Below, piece after piece: positions 8,517 through 17,149 of a DNA stretch of 64,000 nucleotides. Position 1 is the stretch's first letter; every line of letters starts with the position of its first letter. The notes beneath the pieces were generated by a model. The model was not told where the DNA came from, searched no databases, and worked only from the letters and a program-made list of their open reading frames with translations. Both the position numbers and the translations under genes were made by a program. The DNA is from an uncultured Eggerthella sp. (lineage in GTDB: Bacteria; Actinomycetota; Coriobacteriia; Coriobacteriales; Eggerthellaceae): positions 1 to 64,000 of the forward strand of contig CAJKUH010000009.1 of the NCBI GenBank assembly GCA_905203045.1. The letters run 5' to 3'.

Positions 8517-9110
8517 CTATTCCAAAACAACGTGCTGGAAGGCCTTTTCAATGGGCAGCCCCGAAGTGTACACACCGTAGCTATGGCTGCCGTCCTTCGG
8601 AAGGGAAAGGCTGCCCGGATTGAACAGCCATATGGTGGGATCTTCCGCGCAGGGCTCGTTTACCTTGCGATGCGTGTGCCCGTATACCAGCGCGGTATTC
8701 ACCGGCACCTTAGGGAGGTTACCCGCAGCCCCTTCCTTATCGGGGCCGTATACATGCCCATGGGTAAGGAACAGCGTGCGAGCAGTCTGCAATTCGAAGT
8801 CGGCGTTTTCGTCGATGTACTCAGGGTCAAGGATGGTGGCGTAATCGGCCATGCAAGGGAAATCGAGCACCATCTGGTCAACCTCGGCATCGCAATTGCC
8901 GCGCACCGCGATAATCTGATCGGCCAGCGGATTCAGCAGGTCAATTACTTCTTTTGGGTTGTACCCCTCAGGCAAATCGTTACGAGGCCCGTGATACAAG
9001 ATGTCACCCAGCAAAAGGATTTTATCGGGGTGTTGTGCCCGAACCGCATCAACGAACTTCCGGCACCAAACCGCCGACCCATGGATATCAGAAGCAATAA
9101 GGAATTTCAT
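8517..9110 (-). CDS. YfcE/MJ0936-type metallophosphodiesterase
   Basis: A 197-residue calcineurin-like phosphoesterase. The metal ligands of the family are visible: DIHGS (residues 8-12), LLGDILYHGPRND, VRGNCDAEVD, THGHVYG and VYGHTHRK. Such proteins hydrolyse phosphodiesters in vitro with Mn2+ or Ni2+; the in vivo substrate is usually unknown. The ATG at 9110 starts directly at the family's conserved MKFLIASDIHG and has GAGGGGG 6 nt upstream; the longer reading frame up to 9158 is not needed. The gene stands alone and ends at tandem terminators. Confidence 0.88.
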   Translation of the reverse strand: MKFLIASDIHGSAVWCRKFVDAVRAQHPDKILLLGDILYHGPRNDLPEGYNPKEVIDLLNPLADQIIAVRGNCDAEVDQMVLDFPCMADYATILDPEYIDENADFELQTARTLFLTHGHVYGPDKEGAAGNLPKVPVNTALVYGHTHRKVNEPCAEDPTIWLFNPGSLSLPKDGSHSYGVYTSGLPIEKAFQHVVLE

Positions 9111-9323
9111 AGCAGCCCCCTCATATAGCCTTTCCCTGATTGTAACGCGTTCAGCCAACGTCAGTACCCCATTGCCGACAGGGCGAACAGACGAAGCCGA
9201 ATTCGCCTCCCAGCACCAGGCGTCTGTTGAGCGCAGCGAAACCTAGGTTTGGTTGAGTTGTAAGTGGCTTTAGCTCTCAACTAGAAAGCGATGCGAAGCG
9301 AGCAAAAAAAGAAAAGTGCGCGA

Positions 9324-9534
9324 GGTATGGGCGGTGGGCCCTCCCGGGGTTCTCTGAAGCGCGGTTTTCAAGGAATTGAAATTAAGAAATCGCCCCAGGT
9401 ATTCGACCGAAGATGTCGGGATATCCTACACCATGCGTCGAATATATCTGCGATTTCTTCCACCGTCCTTTCTTCAATTCCTTGAAAACCGAACCAAGCG
9501 AAAGCGAACCCCGGGAGGGCCCACCGCCCATACC
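9324..9534. repeat. Long interrupted inverted-repeat element B (structured, homologous to element A)
   Basis: A 211-bp element upstream of the trp leader. Nested perfect stems: 9324-9349 with 9509-9534 (26 bp); 9363-9380 with 9473-9490 (18 bp); 9384-9393 with 9450-9459 (10 bp); 9400-9407 with 9437-9444 (8 bp). Between stems it carries TTCTCTGAAGCGC on the left and CAAGCGAAAGCGAA on the right, the same as in element A read on its minus strand. The outer stem has a different sequence from that of A but is just as perfect. No gene is seen inside. The remainder of 9111-9323 holds a small 8-bp inverted repeat (9186-9193 with 9221-9228) and nothing else recognised. Confidence 0.8.
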
Positions 9535-9584
9535 CACCCAGCGATTCATTTTGTTAAACCGAAGTTTCGTTCGCAGAAAAGTTG

Positions 9585-9613
9585 TTGACATGAAAAGCGA
9601 TTCAGGCAAAAAT
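9585..9613 (+). promoter_or_regulatory. Putative promoter of the trp operon
   Basis: TTGACA at 9585-9590 matches the -35 consensus exactly. A spacer of 17 nt leads to AAAAAT at 9608-9613, a weak -10 (4 of 6). It lies about 50 bp after element B and immediately upstream of the T-box leader. Confidence 0.5.
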
Positions 9614-9619
9614 AACTCC

Positions 9620-9930
9620 AGTTTCGCAAGCGAACACAGTTCGCCGAAACCACCTAAACCGTTGAAGCGGAAGTCAAAGCGGGTAGGCGCGCACAGAGAG
9701 CCTGGGGTGCTGGAATCCAGGTCGAAATGCCGCTCGCCAAGTGGGCCGCCGAGGGTGTACGCAAAAGCGCAAGCTAGTAGCGTGCAACGTGATGGCATAC
9801 GTTAGTTGTCGGGGATATGTTGGTATCCTGCAAAGGGCACGATTCATTTCGTGAAACAAGGTGGCACCGCGAGTTTTAGATTTCTAAAGCCCGTCCTTGA
9901 TCAGCAAAGATTCAAGGGCGGGCTTTTTAT
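9620..9930 (+). promoter_or_regulatory. Tryptophan T-box leader
   Basis: A tRNA-sensing leader of about 310 nt in front of trpE. The T-box sequence CAAGGTGGCACCGCG is at 9857-9871. Stem I features are visible: the AGAGAG box at 9695-9700 followed by CCTGGGGTGCTGGAATCCAGG, and a candidate specifier TGG (Trp codon) at 9742-9744 in the loop after GCCAA. A Rho-independent terminator follows at 9886-9928. By the known mechanism, uncharged tRNA-Trp pairs with the specifier and the T-box bulge, stabilises the antiterminator and lets transcription run into trpE. The T-box and terminator are certain; the exact specifier is inferred from the downstream genes and position. Confidence 0.93.
9886..9928 (+). 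terminator. T-box regulated terminator before trpE
   Basis: AAAGCCCGTCCTTGA at 9886-9900 pairs with TCAAGGGCGGGCTTT at 9912-9926 (one G-U pair) and is followed by a run of T residues. It is 35 nt upstream of the trpE start. Confidence 0.93.
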
Positions 9931-9962
9931 ATGCCCTCCCCTAGGGAAGAAAGGGCACATCG

Positions 9963-11465
9963 ATGAGCGTTACTGCATTGCAGCCAAGCCTGGAAGAGGT
10001 TCGCACCCTTGCAGCGCAGCCGGGCATCCGCCGCGTTCCGGTGAAGCGTGAGCTTTTCGCCGACCGCATCACCACCATCGAGGCAATGCGCGCGTTGCGT
10101 GCGGCAAGCAACCATTGCTTCTTGCTGGAAAGCGCCGAGGCCGACCAGCGTTGGGGCCGCTACACGTTCTTGGGATTCAACCCTACGCTCGAGCTCACCT
10201 GCCTGAACGGCGCGCTTACCATCAAGCGTAATGTTGAAGGCGAGGAGCCGAGCGTGGAAACGCGCCAGGTTGAGCATCCGGGCGCTGCTATTCGTCAGGT
10301 AATCGCGGAAAACAAAAGCGCTCAGGTTGAAGGGTTCCCCACGTTCACCGGTGGCTTGGTGGGCTACTTTTCCTACGACTACATCAAGTACGCCGAGCCT
10401 ACGCTGCGCCGTCCCGATTTGGACCACGAGGATTTCCTGGACGTTGACCTTATGCTGTTCGACCAGGTTATCTGCTTCGACAACTACCGTCAGAAGATCA
10501 TCCTCATCACGGGCGTGCGCGCCGACGATGTAGAAGCCTCGTATGCCCGTGCTGCTGAAAAGCTTGCCGAGATCGAGCACATCCTGCTTAGCGGTAAGCG
10601 CTACGAGTTCGCGCCGCTTCACCTGGAAGAGCCGCTTACGCCGCGTTTTTCCACTGAAGAGTTCTGCGAAAAAGTGGAAATCGCCAAGCACCACATCCAC
10701 GAGGGCGATATCTTCCAGGTGGTGCCTTCCAACCCTCGTACTGCGAAGGCGCAGGGCAGCCTGTTCGACACGTACCGCATTTTGCGCACCCAGAACCCTT
10801 CGCCCTACATGTTCTACTTCACCAGCGACGATGTTGAGATTGCCGGCGCTTCGCCTGAAACGTTGGCGCGCCTGCAGGACGGCACGCTGTTCACCTACCC
10901 GTTGGCCGGCACCCGCCCCCGCGGGGCCACGCCTGAAGAGGATGCCGCCCTGGAAGCCGAGCTTCTTGCCGACGAAAAGGAGCGCGCCGAGCACGACATG
11001 CTGGTTGACTTGGGCCGTAACGACCTGGGCCGCGTGAGCAAGATCGGCACAGTGAAGGTGGAGGAGTACCGCAACGTGCTGCGTTTTTCCCGCATCATGC
11101 ACATCGGTTCCACCGTCACCGGGCAGCTGGCGGAAGGCAAGGATACGGTGGACGTGGTCGATTCCATCTTGCCTGCTGGCACGCTTTCCGGGGCTCCTAA
11201 GCTGCGCGCTTGCCAGATCATCCAGGACCTGGAAGGCGCCAAACGTGGCATTTACGGCGGTGCCATCGGGTACTTGGACCTTACCGGCAACTTGGACACA
11301 TGCATCGGCATCCGCCTGGCTTACAAGAAGAACGGCCGCGTATGTGTGCAGACGGGTGCCGGCATCGTTGCCGACAGCATCCCCGAAGCCGAAGACCGCG
11401 AATGCTACAACAAGGCACGCGCTGTGATGGAGGCGCTGCAGATGGCCGAAGGAGGCCTGGCATGA
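9963..11465 (+). CDS. trpE: Anthranilate synthase component I
   Basis: A 500-residue enzyme that, with TrpG, converts chorismate and glutamine to anthranilate, the first committed step of tryptophan synthesis. The LLES element near residue 57, used for feedback inhibition by tryptophan, is kept. The chorismate-binding domain is complete, with the signature stretch PAGTLSGAPKLRA, GIYGGAIGYL and QTGAGIVADSIPE. It is of normal length. The stretch QVVPSNPRT near 256 replaces the more usual QVVLSQR of the family, a small deviation. The gene follows the T-box terminator and overlaps trpG by 4 nt (ATGA). Confidence 0.97.
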   Translation: MSVTALQPSLEEVRTLAAQPGIRRVPVKRELFADRITTIEAMRALRAASNHCFLLESAEADQRWGRYTFLGFNPTLELTCLNGALTIKRNVEGEEPSVETRQVEHPGAAIRQVIAENKSAQVEGFPTFTGGLVGYFSYDYIKYAEPTLRRPDLDHEDFLDVDLMLFDQVICFDNYRQKIILITGVRADDVEASYARAAEKLAEIEHILLSGKRYEFAPLHLEEPLTPRFSTEEFCEKVEIAKHHIHEGDIFQVVPSNPRTAKAQGSLFDTYRILRTQNPSPYMFYFTSDDVEIAGASPETLARLQDGTLFTYPLAGTRPRGATPEEDAALEAELLADEKERAEHDMLVDLGRNDLGRVSKIGTVKVEEYRNVLRFSRIMHIGSTVTGQLAEGKDTVDVVDSILPAGTLSGAPKLRACQIIQDLEGAKRGIYGGAIGYLDLTGNLDTCIGIRLAYKKNGRVCVQTGAGIVADSIPEAEDRECYNKARAVMEALQMAEGGLA

Positions 11466-12040
11466 TTTACCTCATCGATAACTACGACAGCTTTTCCTAC
11501 AACCTGTACCAGTTGGTAGGGGAAGTGAACCCCAACATCAAGGTGGTGCGCAACGATGCGCTGACGGTAGAAGAGCTTGAGGGGTTGAACCCTGAAGCGG
11601 TGATCCTGTCGCCGGGCCCGGGGCGTCCTGCCGATGCGGGCATCTGCGAGGAAGTGGTGCTGAAGCTTTCGGGCAAGGTTCCCATTTTGGGCGTGTGCCT
11701 GGGGCATCAGGCCATATGCGAGGCATTCGGCGGCACGGTGGGCTATGCCAAGCAGCTGATGCACGGCAAGGCTTCGCTTACAAAGGTCGACCAGCAATCG
11801 CCCCTGTTCAAAGGCTTGCCAGAGGAAATTCGCGTGGCCCGGTACCATTCGCTGGCGGCTGCCGAGGAAAGCTTACCGGCATGCCTGTGCGTCATAGCAC
11901 GCACGGACGACGGCGAAGTGATGGCCGTGCAGCATGTCGAGTACCCCACTTACGGCGTGCAGTTCCATCCCGAATCGATTCTTACCCCTGATGGTCGGGC
12001 AATGATCGAAAACTTCTTGGCCATTGCAGCGCACAACTAA
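11462..12040 (+). CDS. trpG: Anthranilate synthase component II (glutamine amidotransferase)
   Basis: A 192-residue class I glutamine amidotransferase that supplies ammonia to TrpE. The nucleophile cysteine is in LGVCLGHQAI, the oxyanion-forming PGPGRPADAG motif is upstream, and the catalytic His-Glu pair is in VQFHPESIL. The start overlaps the trpE stop in an ATGA, which implies translational coupling and a 1:1 product ratio. It carries only the amidotransferase domain and is not fused to TrpD. Confidence 0.96.
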   Translation: MIYLIDNYDSFSYNLYQLVGEVNPNIKVVRNDALTVEELEGLNPEAVILSPGPGRPADAGICEEVVLKLSGKVPILGVCLGHQAICEAFGGTVGYAKQLMHGKASLTKVDQQSPLFKGLPEEIRVARYHSLAAAEESLPACLCVIARTDDGEVMAVQHVEYPTYGVQFHPESILTPDGRAMIENFLAIAAHN

Positions 12041-12079
12041 CCATTCGGCTTTTTGGCCGGTTATCCGAAAGGAACGAAG

Positions 12080-13105
12080 ATGATCAGGGAAGCAATTTTC
12101 AAGCTGGTAGACAAACAGGACCTTACCTACGACGAAGCCTATGCGGTAATCAACGAGATCATGTCGGGCGACACCACGCCGGTGCAGACCGCCGCATTCC
12201 TCTCGGCGCTTTCCACGAAGTCGACCAAGAGCGAAACCATCGATGAGATTGCCGGTTGCGCTGCCGCCATGCGCAGCCATGCCACCAAGGTCGACTACGA
12301 CAAGCCGGTGCTGGAAATCGTGGGAACGGGCGGAGACAAGGCGGGCAGCTTCAACATCTCCACCACTGCGGCGCTTGTTATTGCCGCAGGTGGCGCCAAG
12401 GTTGCCAAGCACGGCAACCGTGCCGCTTCCAGCAAGTCGGGCACGGCCGACTGCCAGGAGGCGCTGGGCGTGAACATCGAGCAGAGCCCCGAGCTGTGCA
12501 AGCGCCTGCTTGACGAGGTGGGCATGTGCTTCTTCTTCGCGCAGAAGTACCACACGGCTATGCGCTATGTGGGCCCCATTCGCAAGGAGCTGGGCATCCG
12601 CACGGTGTTCAACATCCTGGGTCCCCTTACCAACCCCGCCACGCCCGAGAAGATGATTCTGGGTGTTTACGACGAATCGTTGGTAGAGCCGCTGGCGCGC
12701 GTGCTTACCAGCCTGGGCGTGAAGGACGGCATGGTGGTGTACGGCCAGGCATGCTTGGACGAGCTTTCCACGGCATGCCCCACCACCGTGTGCGAGTTCC
12801 ACGGCGACGACTACTACTCCTACGTGCTGACTCCCGAGGAACTGGGCATGAAGCGTTGCACCAAGGCCGATTTGGAAGGCGGCACGCCTGAGGAAAATGC
12901 CCAGATCACCCGCGATATCTTGAGCGGCAAGGACCAGGGGCCGAAGCGCGACACGGTGCTGCTGAACGCTGCGGCGGGACTCTACATTGCGGGTATCGTT
13001 CCCTCGCTGAAAGACGGCGTTGCCAAGGCGGCCGAGCTCATCGATTCGGGCAAGGCGGCCGAAACGCTGGAAGCGTACATTCGCGTATCCAATCAGGAGG
13101 CATAG
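12080..13105 (+). CDS. trpD: Anthranilate phosphoribosyltransferase
   Basis: A 341-residue enzyme that joins anthranilate to phosphoribosyl pyrophosphate. Family motifs are present: the glycine-rich PRPP loop VGTGGDKAGSFNISTTAA, KHGNRAASSKSGTAD, and RTVFNILGPLTNP. The ATG at 12080 is chosen because AAAGGAA precedes it by about 6 nt and the protein then starts like its relatives; the frame is open a further 27 nt upstream to a TTG. The gap to trpG is 39 nt, and the stop codon directly abuts the GTG of trpC. Confidence 0.96.
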   Translation: MIREAIFKLVDKQDLTYDEAYAVINEIMSGDTTPVQTAAFLSALSTKSTKSETIDEIAGCAAAMRSHATKVDYDKPVLEIVGTGGDKAGSFNISTTAALVIAAGGAKVAKHGNRAASSKSGTADCQEALGVNIEQSPELCKRLLDEVGMCFFFAQKYHTAMRYVGPIRKELGIRTVFNILGPLTNPATPEKMILGVYDESLVEPLARVLTSLGVKDGMVVYGQACLDELSTACPTTVCEFHGDDYYSYVLTPEELGMKRCTKADLEGGTPEENAQITRDILSGKDQGPKRDTVLLNAAAGLYIAGIVPSLKDGVAKAAELIDSGKAAETLEAYIRVSNQEA

Positions 13106-13927
13106 GTGACCATCCTCGACGAAATAGCAGCGTACACGCGCACCCGCATGGCGGCGGAAGAGGCGCTTGTTCCCACGGTGGAGCTCGAGCAGAAGGCACG
13201 TGCGCTGGCCGCTGCCGAGCGGGAGGCGAACGGGGGCGCGTTCCCGTATCCGTTTCAGGCGGCGCTGGCCGCACCAGGGCTTTCGTTCATCTGCGAGGCA
13301 AAGAAGGCATCGCCTTCGAAGGGCGTTATTGCTGAAGAGTTCCCGTACTTGGACATTGCCAAGAGCTACGAGGAAGCCGGCGCGGCGGCCATTTCCTGCC
13401 TTACCGAGCCGAAGTGGTTTATGGGGTCGGATGCGTACCTTAAGCGCATTGCCCAGGCGGTTTCCATCCCCGTGCTGCGCAAGGATTTCGTGGTGTGCAA
13501 GCGCATGGTTTACCAGGCTAAGGTGCTGGGCGCTTCGGCGGTGCTTTTGATTTGCGCCATCCTATCCGACGAGCAGCTGCGTGAATACGGCCAACTTGCC
13601 GAAGAGCTGGGGCTTTCGGTTTTGGTGGAAGCTCACGACGAAGAAGAGGTTGCCCGTGCGGTAGCGTCCGGCGCGAAGATCATCGGTGTGAACAATCGCA
13701 ATCTGAAGGATTTCACGGTTGACTTCGGCAATGCGCGCCGTTTACGTGAGAGCATTCCCGAAGGCGTGCTGTATGTGGCGGAATCGGGCGTGAAAAATGC
13801 CGCCGATGTTGCGGCGATTGCCAAGTTGGGTGCCGACGCCGCTCTTATCGGCGAAGCGCTGATGCGGGCGGCCGACAGGGCTCAGAAGCTGGCGGAGTTT
13901 CGTGCGGCGGCAAGGAGCGCGCAATGA
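13106..13927 (+). CDS. trpC: Indole-3-glycerol phosphate synthase
   Basis: A 273-residue TIM-barrel enzyme that closes the indole ring to make indole-3-glycerol phosphate. Conserved catalytic stretches: FICEAKKASPSKG (catalytic Lys), AAAISCLTEPKWF, VLRKDFVV, LVEAHDEEE, IGVNNRNLKDF and YVAESGVKNAADV. The start is GTG, with AGGAGG at the end of trpD supplying the ribosome site. It overlaps trpF by 4 nt (ATGA). Confidence 0.96.
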   Translation: MTILDEIAAYTRTRMAAEEALVPTVELEQKARALAAAEREANGGAFPYPFQAALAAPGLSFICEAKKASPSKGVIAEEFPYLDIAKSYEEAGAAAISCLTEPKWFMGSDAYLKRIAQAVSIPVLRKDFVVCKRMVYQAKVLGASAVLLICAILSDEQLREYGQLAEELGLSVLVEAHDEEEVARAVASGAKIIGVNNRNLKDFTVDFGNARRLRESIPEGVLYVAESGVKNAADVAAIAKLGADAALIGEALMRAADRAQKLAEFRAAARSAQ

Positions 13928-14661
13928 GCGCGGCAAGCAGGCAGCATCAGGCACGCGAATGGCTTCTTTCCGCCGATGCGGCAGCCCGCCCGCGTGTCAA
14001 GCTGTGCGGCATGTCGCGTGACGAGGATGTGCTGGCGGTTGCCCAGGCACGACCCGATATGTGCGGCTTCATCGTGAACTTCCCGAAGTCGCACCGCAAC
14101 ATTTCTCCTGTTCAGCTTGCTCATTTATGTGAGGTTCTGGACGAGGCCGATGCCCAGACGGCAGCCGCGGTTGCTACCAGCGGCTTGCCGGTGAGCCTGC
14201 ATCCCATCTGGCGCGTGGGCGTGTTTGTGGACGAGCCGCTTGATTCGCTGATTCGCATTGTGCGGGAGGGCTCCATCGACTTAGTGCAACTGCATGGCAA
14301 CGAAAGCAACGCCTACGTTTCCGAGCTGCGGCATCAAACTCGGGTGGGCACCATCCAAGCGTACCGGGTTCAGGGCGAAGACGATGTGGCCCGTGCCGAG
14401 GGCAGCGCGGCGGATATGGTTCTGCTGGACAGCGGACAGGGGTCGGGCAAAGCGTTCGACTGGAGCTACGTTTCCCGCGTGCGCCGTCCCTTCATCCTGG
14501 CAGGTGGGTTGAGCCCCGAAAACGTAGGGGAATCGCTTGCGGGGGTACGGCCCTGGGGCGTGGATATGAGCTCGGGTATCGAAACCGACAAGCTCAAAGA
14601 CCCCGCCAAGATCGAAGCAGCTGTCAGGGCCGTGCAAACTGCAGTCCGATGGTGGGTGTGA
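13924..14661 (+). CDS. trpF: Phosphoribosylanthranilate isomerase
   Basis: A 245-residue TIM-barrel isomerase acting between TrpD and TrpC. Diagnostic stretches: VKLCGMSRDEDV (catalytic Cys), DMCGFIVNFPKSHRN, VGVFVDE, LVQLHGNES, VLLDSGQGSGKAFDW (catalytic Asp) and FILAGGLSPENV. It is longer than the usual 200-210 residues because of a 24-residue N-terminal extension and an insertion near residues 70-85. The stop is followed by 283 bp before trpB, the only real gap in the operon. Confidence 0.94.
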   Translation: MSAASRQHQAREWLLSADAAARPRVKLCGMSRDEDVLAVAQARPDMCGFIVNFPKSHRNISPVQLAHLCEVLDEADAQTAAAVATSGLPVSLHPIWRVGVFVDEPLDSLIRIVREGSIDLVQLHGNESNAYVSELRHQTRVGTIQAYRVQGEDDVARAEGSAADMVLLDSGQGSGKAFDWSYVSRVRRPFILAGGLSPENVGESLAGVRPWGVDMSSGIETDKLKDPAKIEAAVRAVQTAVRWWV

Positions 14662-14670
14662 CCCTTCCGG

Positions 14671-14843
14671 CGCTGGCTTGGAGTTCGCCCCTTCAAGACC
14701 CCCGTTCTGCTGTTCGGGTTTTGAAGGGGGCTTCAAAACCCTCATGCGCGCCACTGCTTCATGCAAACAATGAAGATTTGCTTTCGCAAATCTATCAGGA
14801 ACAGTGTTCAGAGGGTCATTCAGGGGCGAACCCCAAGCCAGCG
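14671..14843. repeat. Inverted-repeat element C between trpF and trpB
   Basis: Outer arms 14671-14692 and 14822-14843 are 22 bp with one mismatch. Inside, CTTCAAGACCC (14691-14701) and CTTCAAAACCC (14731-14741) can each pair with the single GGGTTTTGAAG (14716-14726), so two hairpins compete. A further perfect hairpin, AGATTTGC-TTTC-GCAAATCT, is at 14774-14793. No open reading frame or T-box is seen. The layout resembles an attenuator or processing element within the trp transcript, but no U-run follows, so termination is not obvious. Confidence 0.7.
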
Positions 14844-14944
14844 TGGACAGTTTTACTAAGCTGAGACGCAAGGCGAACCTGATGAAGCTTTGGGATACGA
14901 AACAGAAAATCTAGGCATAATGCCTGTTCAAGAAAGGAAACAAC

Positions 14945-16129
14945 ATGACGAAGGGAAGATTCGGCATCCACGGCGGGCAGTACATGCCCGAAACGTTGAT
15001 GAACGCCGTTATCGAGCTTGAAGAAGCCTACGACCACTACAAGAACGACCCTGATTTCAAGGCCGAGTTGCAGACCCTGCTCAACGAGTATGCCAACCGT
15101 CCTTCGCTTCTGTACTACGCCGAGCGCTTAACGAAGGATCTGGGCGGCGCGAAGATCTACCTGAAGCGTGAGGACTTGAACCACACCGGCGCCCACAAGA
15201 TCAACAACGTGCTGGGTCAGGTGCTGCTTGCCAAGAAAATGGGCAAGACGCGCGTTATCGCGGAAACCGGTGCAGGCCAGCACGGTGTTGCCACGGCAAC
15301 GGCGGCGGCGCTGATGGACATGGAATGCGAAGTGTTCATGGGCAAGGAAGACACGGAGCGTCAGGCCCTGAATGTGTACAAGATGCGCCTTCTGGGTGCA
15401 AAGGTGCACGCGGTTGAAACGGGCACGGCTACGCTGAAAGATGCGGTTTCGGAAACCATGCGCGAATGGACCAACCGCATTGCCGACACCCATTATGTGC
15501 TCGGCTCCACCATGGGCCCGCATCCGTTCCCTACCATCGTGCGCGATTTCCAGGCGGTTATCTCGCAGGAAATCAAGGATCAGTGCCTGGAAAAGGAAGG
15601 GCGCCTGCCCGATTGCGTGCTGGCCTGCGTAGGCGGCGGATCGAATGCCATGGGCACGTTCTACCACTTCATCGAGCATCCAGAAGTGCAGCTTATCGGC
15701 TGCGAGGCGGCGGGCCGCGGCATCGACACGTTCGAAACGGCGGCCACCATCAACACGGGCAGCTTGGGCGTGTTCCATGGCATGAAATCGTACTTCTGCC
15801 AGGACAAGTACGGTCAGATTGCGCCGGTGTATTCCATCAGCGCTGGCCTTGATTACCCCGGCATTGGACCCGAGCATGCATGGTTGCACGACACGGGCCG
15901 TGCCCAGTACGTGCCCGTTACCGACGACGAGGCGGTAGACGCCTTCGAGTACCTGAGCCGTTTGGAGGGTATTATCCCGGCCATTGAAAGTGCGCACGCG
16001 GTAGCCTACGCTTGCAAGATCGCGCCGAAGATGAGCAAAGACAAGATCATGGTAATCACGCTTTCCGGCCGTGGCGACAAAGACTGCGCCGCCATTGCCC
16101 GCTATCGAGGAGAAGATATCAATGAGTAA
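14945..16129 (+). CDS. trpB: Tryptophan synthase beta subunit
   Basis: A 394-residue PLP enzyme that condenses indole with serine. The PLP lysine lies in HTGAHKINNVLGQ, the phosphate-binding glycine loop is CVGGGGSNAMG, and AETGAGQHGVATAT and GIGPEHAWLHD are typical of TrpB1 rather than TrpB2. Start at the ATG 14945 after AAGGAAA. The end overlaps the start of trpA by 8 nt, so the two subunits are translationally coupled, as expected for the alpha2-beta2 complex. Confidence 0.97.
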   Translation: MTKGRFGIHGGQYMPETLMNAVIELEEAYDHYKNDPDFKAELQTLLNEYANRPSLLYYAERLTKDLGGAKIYLKREDLNHTGAHKINNVLGQVLLAKKMGKTRVIAETGAGQHGVATATAAALMDMECEVFMGKEDTERQALNVYKMRLLGAKVHAVETGTATLKDAVSETMREWTNRIADTHYVLGSTMGPHPFPTIVRDFQAVISQEIKDQCLEKEGRLPDCVLACVGGGSNAMGTFYHFIEHPEVQLIGCEAAGRGIDTFETAATINTGSLGVFHGMKSYFCQDKYGQIAPVYSISAGLDYPGIGPEHAWLHDTGRAQYVPVTDDEAVDAFEYLSRLEGIIPAIESAHAVAYACKIAPKMSKDKIMVITLSGRGDKDCAAIARYRGEDINE

Positions 16130-16901
16130 CCCCCGCATCAAAGCTGCTTTCCAGGATGGAAAAGCGTTCATTCCCTTTGTGACCTGCGGCGATCCGAATC
16201 TTGAAACCACTAAGAAGATCATTGCCGAATTGGCCGATGCCGGTGCCGCCATCATTGAGCTGGGCATCCCGTTTTCCGACCCCACGGCAGAAGGCCCGGT
16301 TATCCAGGCCGCCAACATGCGAGCACTCGAGGCGGGCACCACTACCGATAAGGTGTTCGATATGGTGGCGGAGGTGCGCAAAACCGTGAGCACGCCTCTG
16401 GTGTTCATGACGTACGCCAACGTGGTGTTCCATTACGGCATCGACAAGTTCTGCGCCCGTGCGGCTGAGGTGGGTATGGACGGCTTGATTCTGCCCGACG
16501 TTCCCTTTGAGGAAAAAGAGGAGTTCGCCGGCGCCTGCCGAGCAAACGGCATGGATCTTATCAGCATGATTGCGCCCACTTCCGAAGCGCGCATCGACAT
16601 GATTGCCAGCCAGGCGGAGGGCTTCGTGTACTGCGTAAGCTCGTTGGGCGTTACCGGCACGCGTTCGAGCATTACCACCGACCTTGATTCCATCGTTGCC
16701 CGTATTCGCAAGGCAACCGATACGCCGGTTGCCATCGGCTTCGGCATTTCCAATCCGGAGCAGGCTGCAGCCATGGCGGCAAAGAGTGACGGCGCCATCG
16801 TCGGTTCCGCCATCGTGAAGATCGTTGCGGCGGAAGGCGAAAACGCGGCACCTGCCGTTGGCGAATTCGCTCGCAAGATGGTTACGGCAGTGCGCGCATA
16901 A
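16122..16901 (+). CDS. trpA: Tryptophan synthase alpha subunit
   Basis: A 259-residue TIM-barrel subunit that cleaves indole-3-glycerol phosphate and channels indole to TrpB. Signature segments: FVTCGDPNLET, ELGIPFSDPTAEGPVIQ (catalytic Glu and Asp), MTYANVVFHYG, GLILPDVPFEE and GFGISNPEQ. The ATG at 16122 sits inside the end of trpB; a longer frame from 16071 would only duplicate trpB sequence. It closes the operon and is followed by a clear terminator. Confidence 0.97.
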   Translation: MSNPRIKAAFQDGKAFIPFVTCGDPNLETTKKIIAELADAGAAIIELGIPFSDPTAEGPVIQAANMRALEAGTTTDKVFDMVAEVRKTVSTPLVFMTYANVVFHYGIDKFCARAAEVGMDGLILPDVPFEEKEEFAGACRANGMDLISMIAPTSEARIDMIASQAEGFVYCVSSLGVTGTRSSITTDLDSIVARIRKATDTPVAIGFGISNPEQAAAMAAKSDGAIVGSAIVKIVAAEGENAAPAVGEFARKMVTAVRA

Positions 16902-16935
16902 CGAATGCTTCCTTTTCAACTGAATAGGTCGAAAA

Positions 16936-16970
16936 AACGGGCTCGGAGTGGTTTCCGAGCCCGTTTTCTT
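16936..16970 (+). terminator. Terminator of the trp operon
   Basis: AACGGGCTCGGA at 16936-16947 pairs with TCCGAGCCCGTT at 16954-16965, followed by TTTCTT. It begins 34 nt after the trpA stop. Confidence 0.92.
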
Positions 16971-16998
16971 ATGCCAAAACCACGAAAGAGGGTCTTCT

Positions 16999-17149
16999 TG
17001 GCAAAATAATCGACTTGGGAACGGCTACCTGAGCATAATTTGCCCCTTTAAGACGTTTCGATTTTTCTGACCTGGGGTTTTGCGTTGCCTTTGCCCGTAA
17101 TGAGGGCTCAATGAACGAAAAAATCGTTCCCAAGTCGATTATTTTGCCA
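16999..17149. repeat. Inverted-repeat element D
   Basis: A 151-bp element with perfect 25-bp terminal inverted repeats at 16999-17023 and 17125-17149. The ends read TTGGCAAAATA from position 16998. The inner part has further weaker pairings, including GAACGA-AAAAA-TCGTTC at 17114-17129, which competes with the right arm. It carries no reading frame. Element E at 63544 has the same TTGGCAAAATA outer end but different inner sequence, so the two may be members of one miniature inverted-repeat family. Confidence 0.7.
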
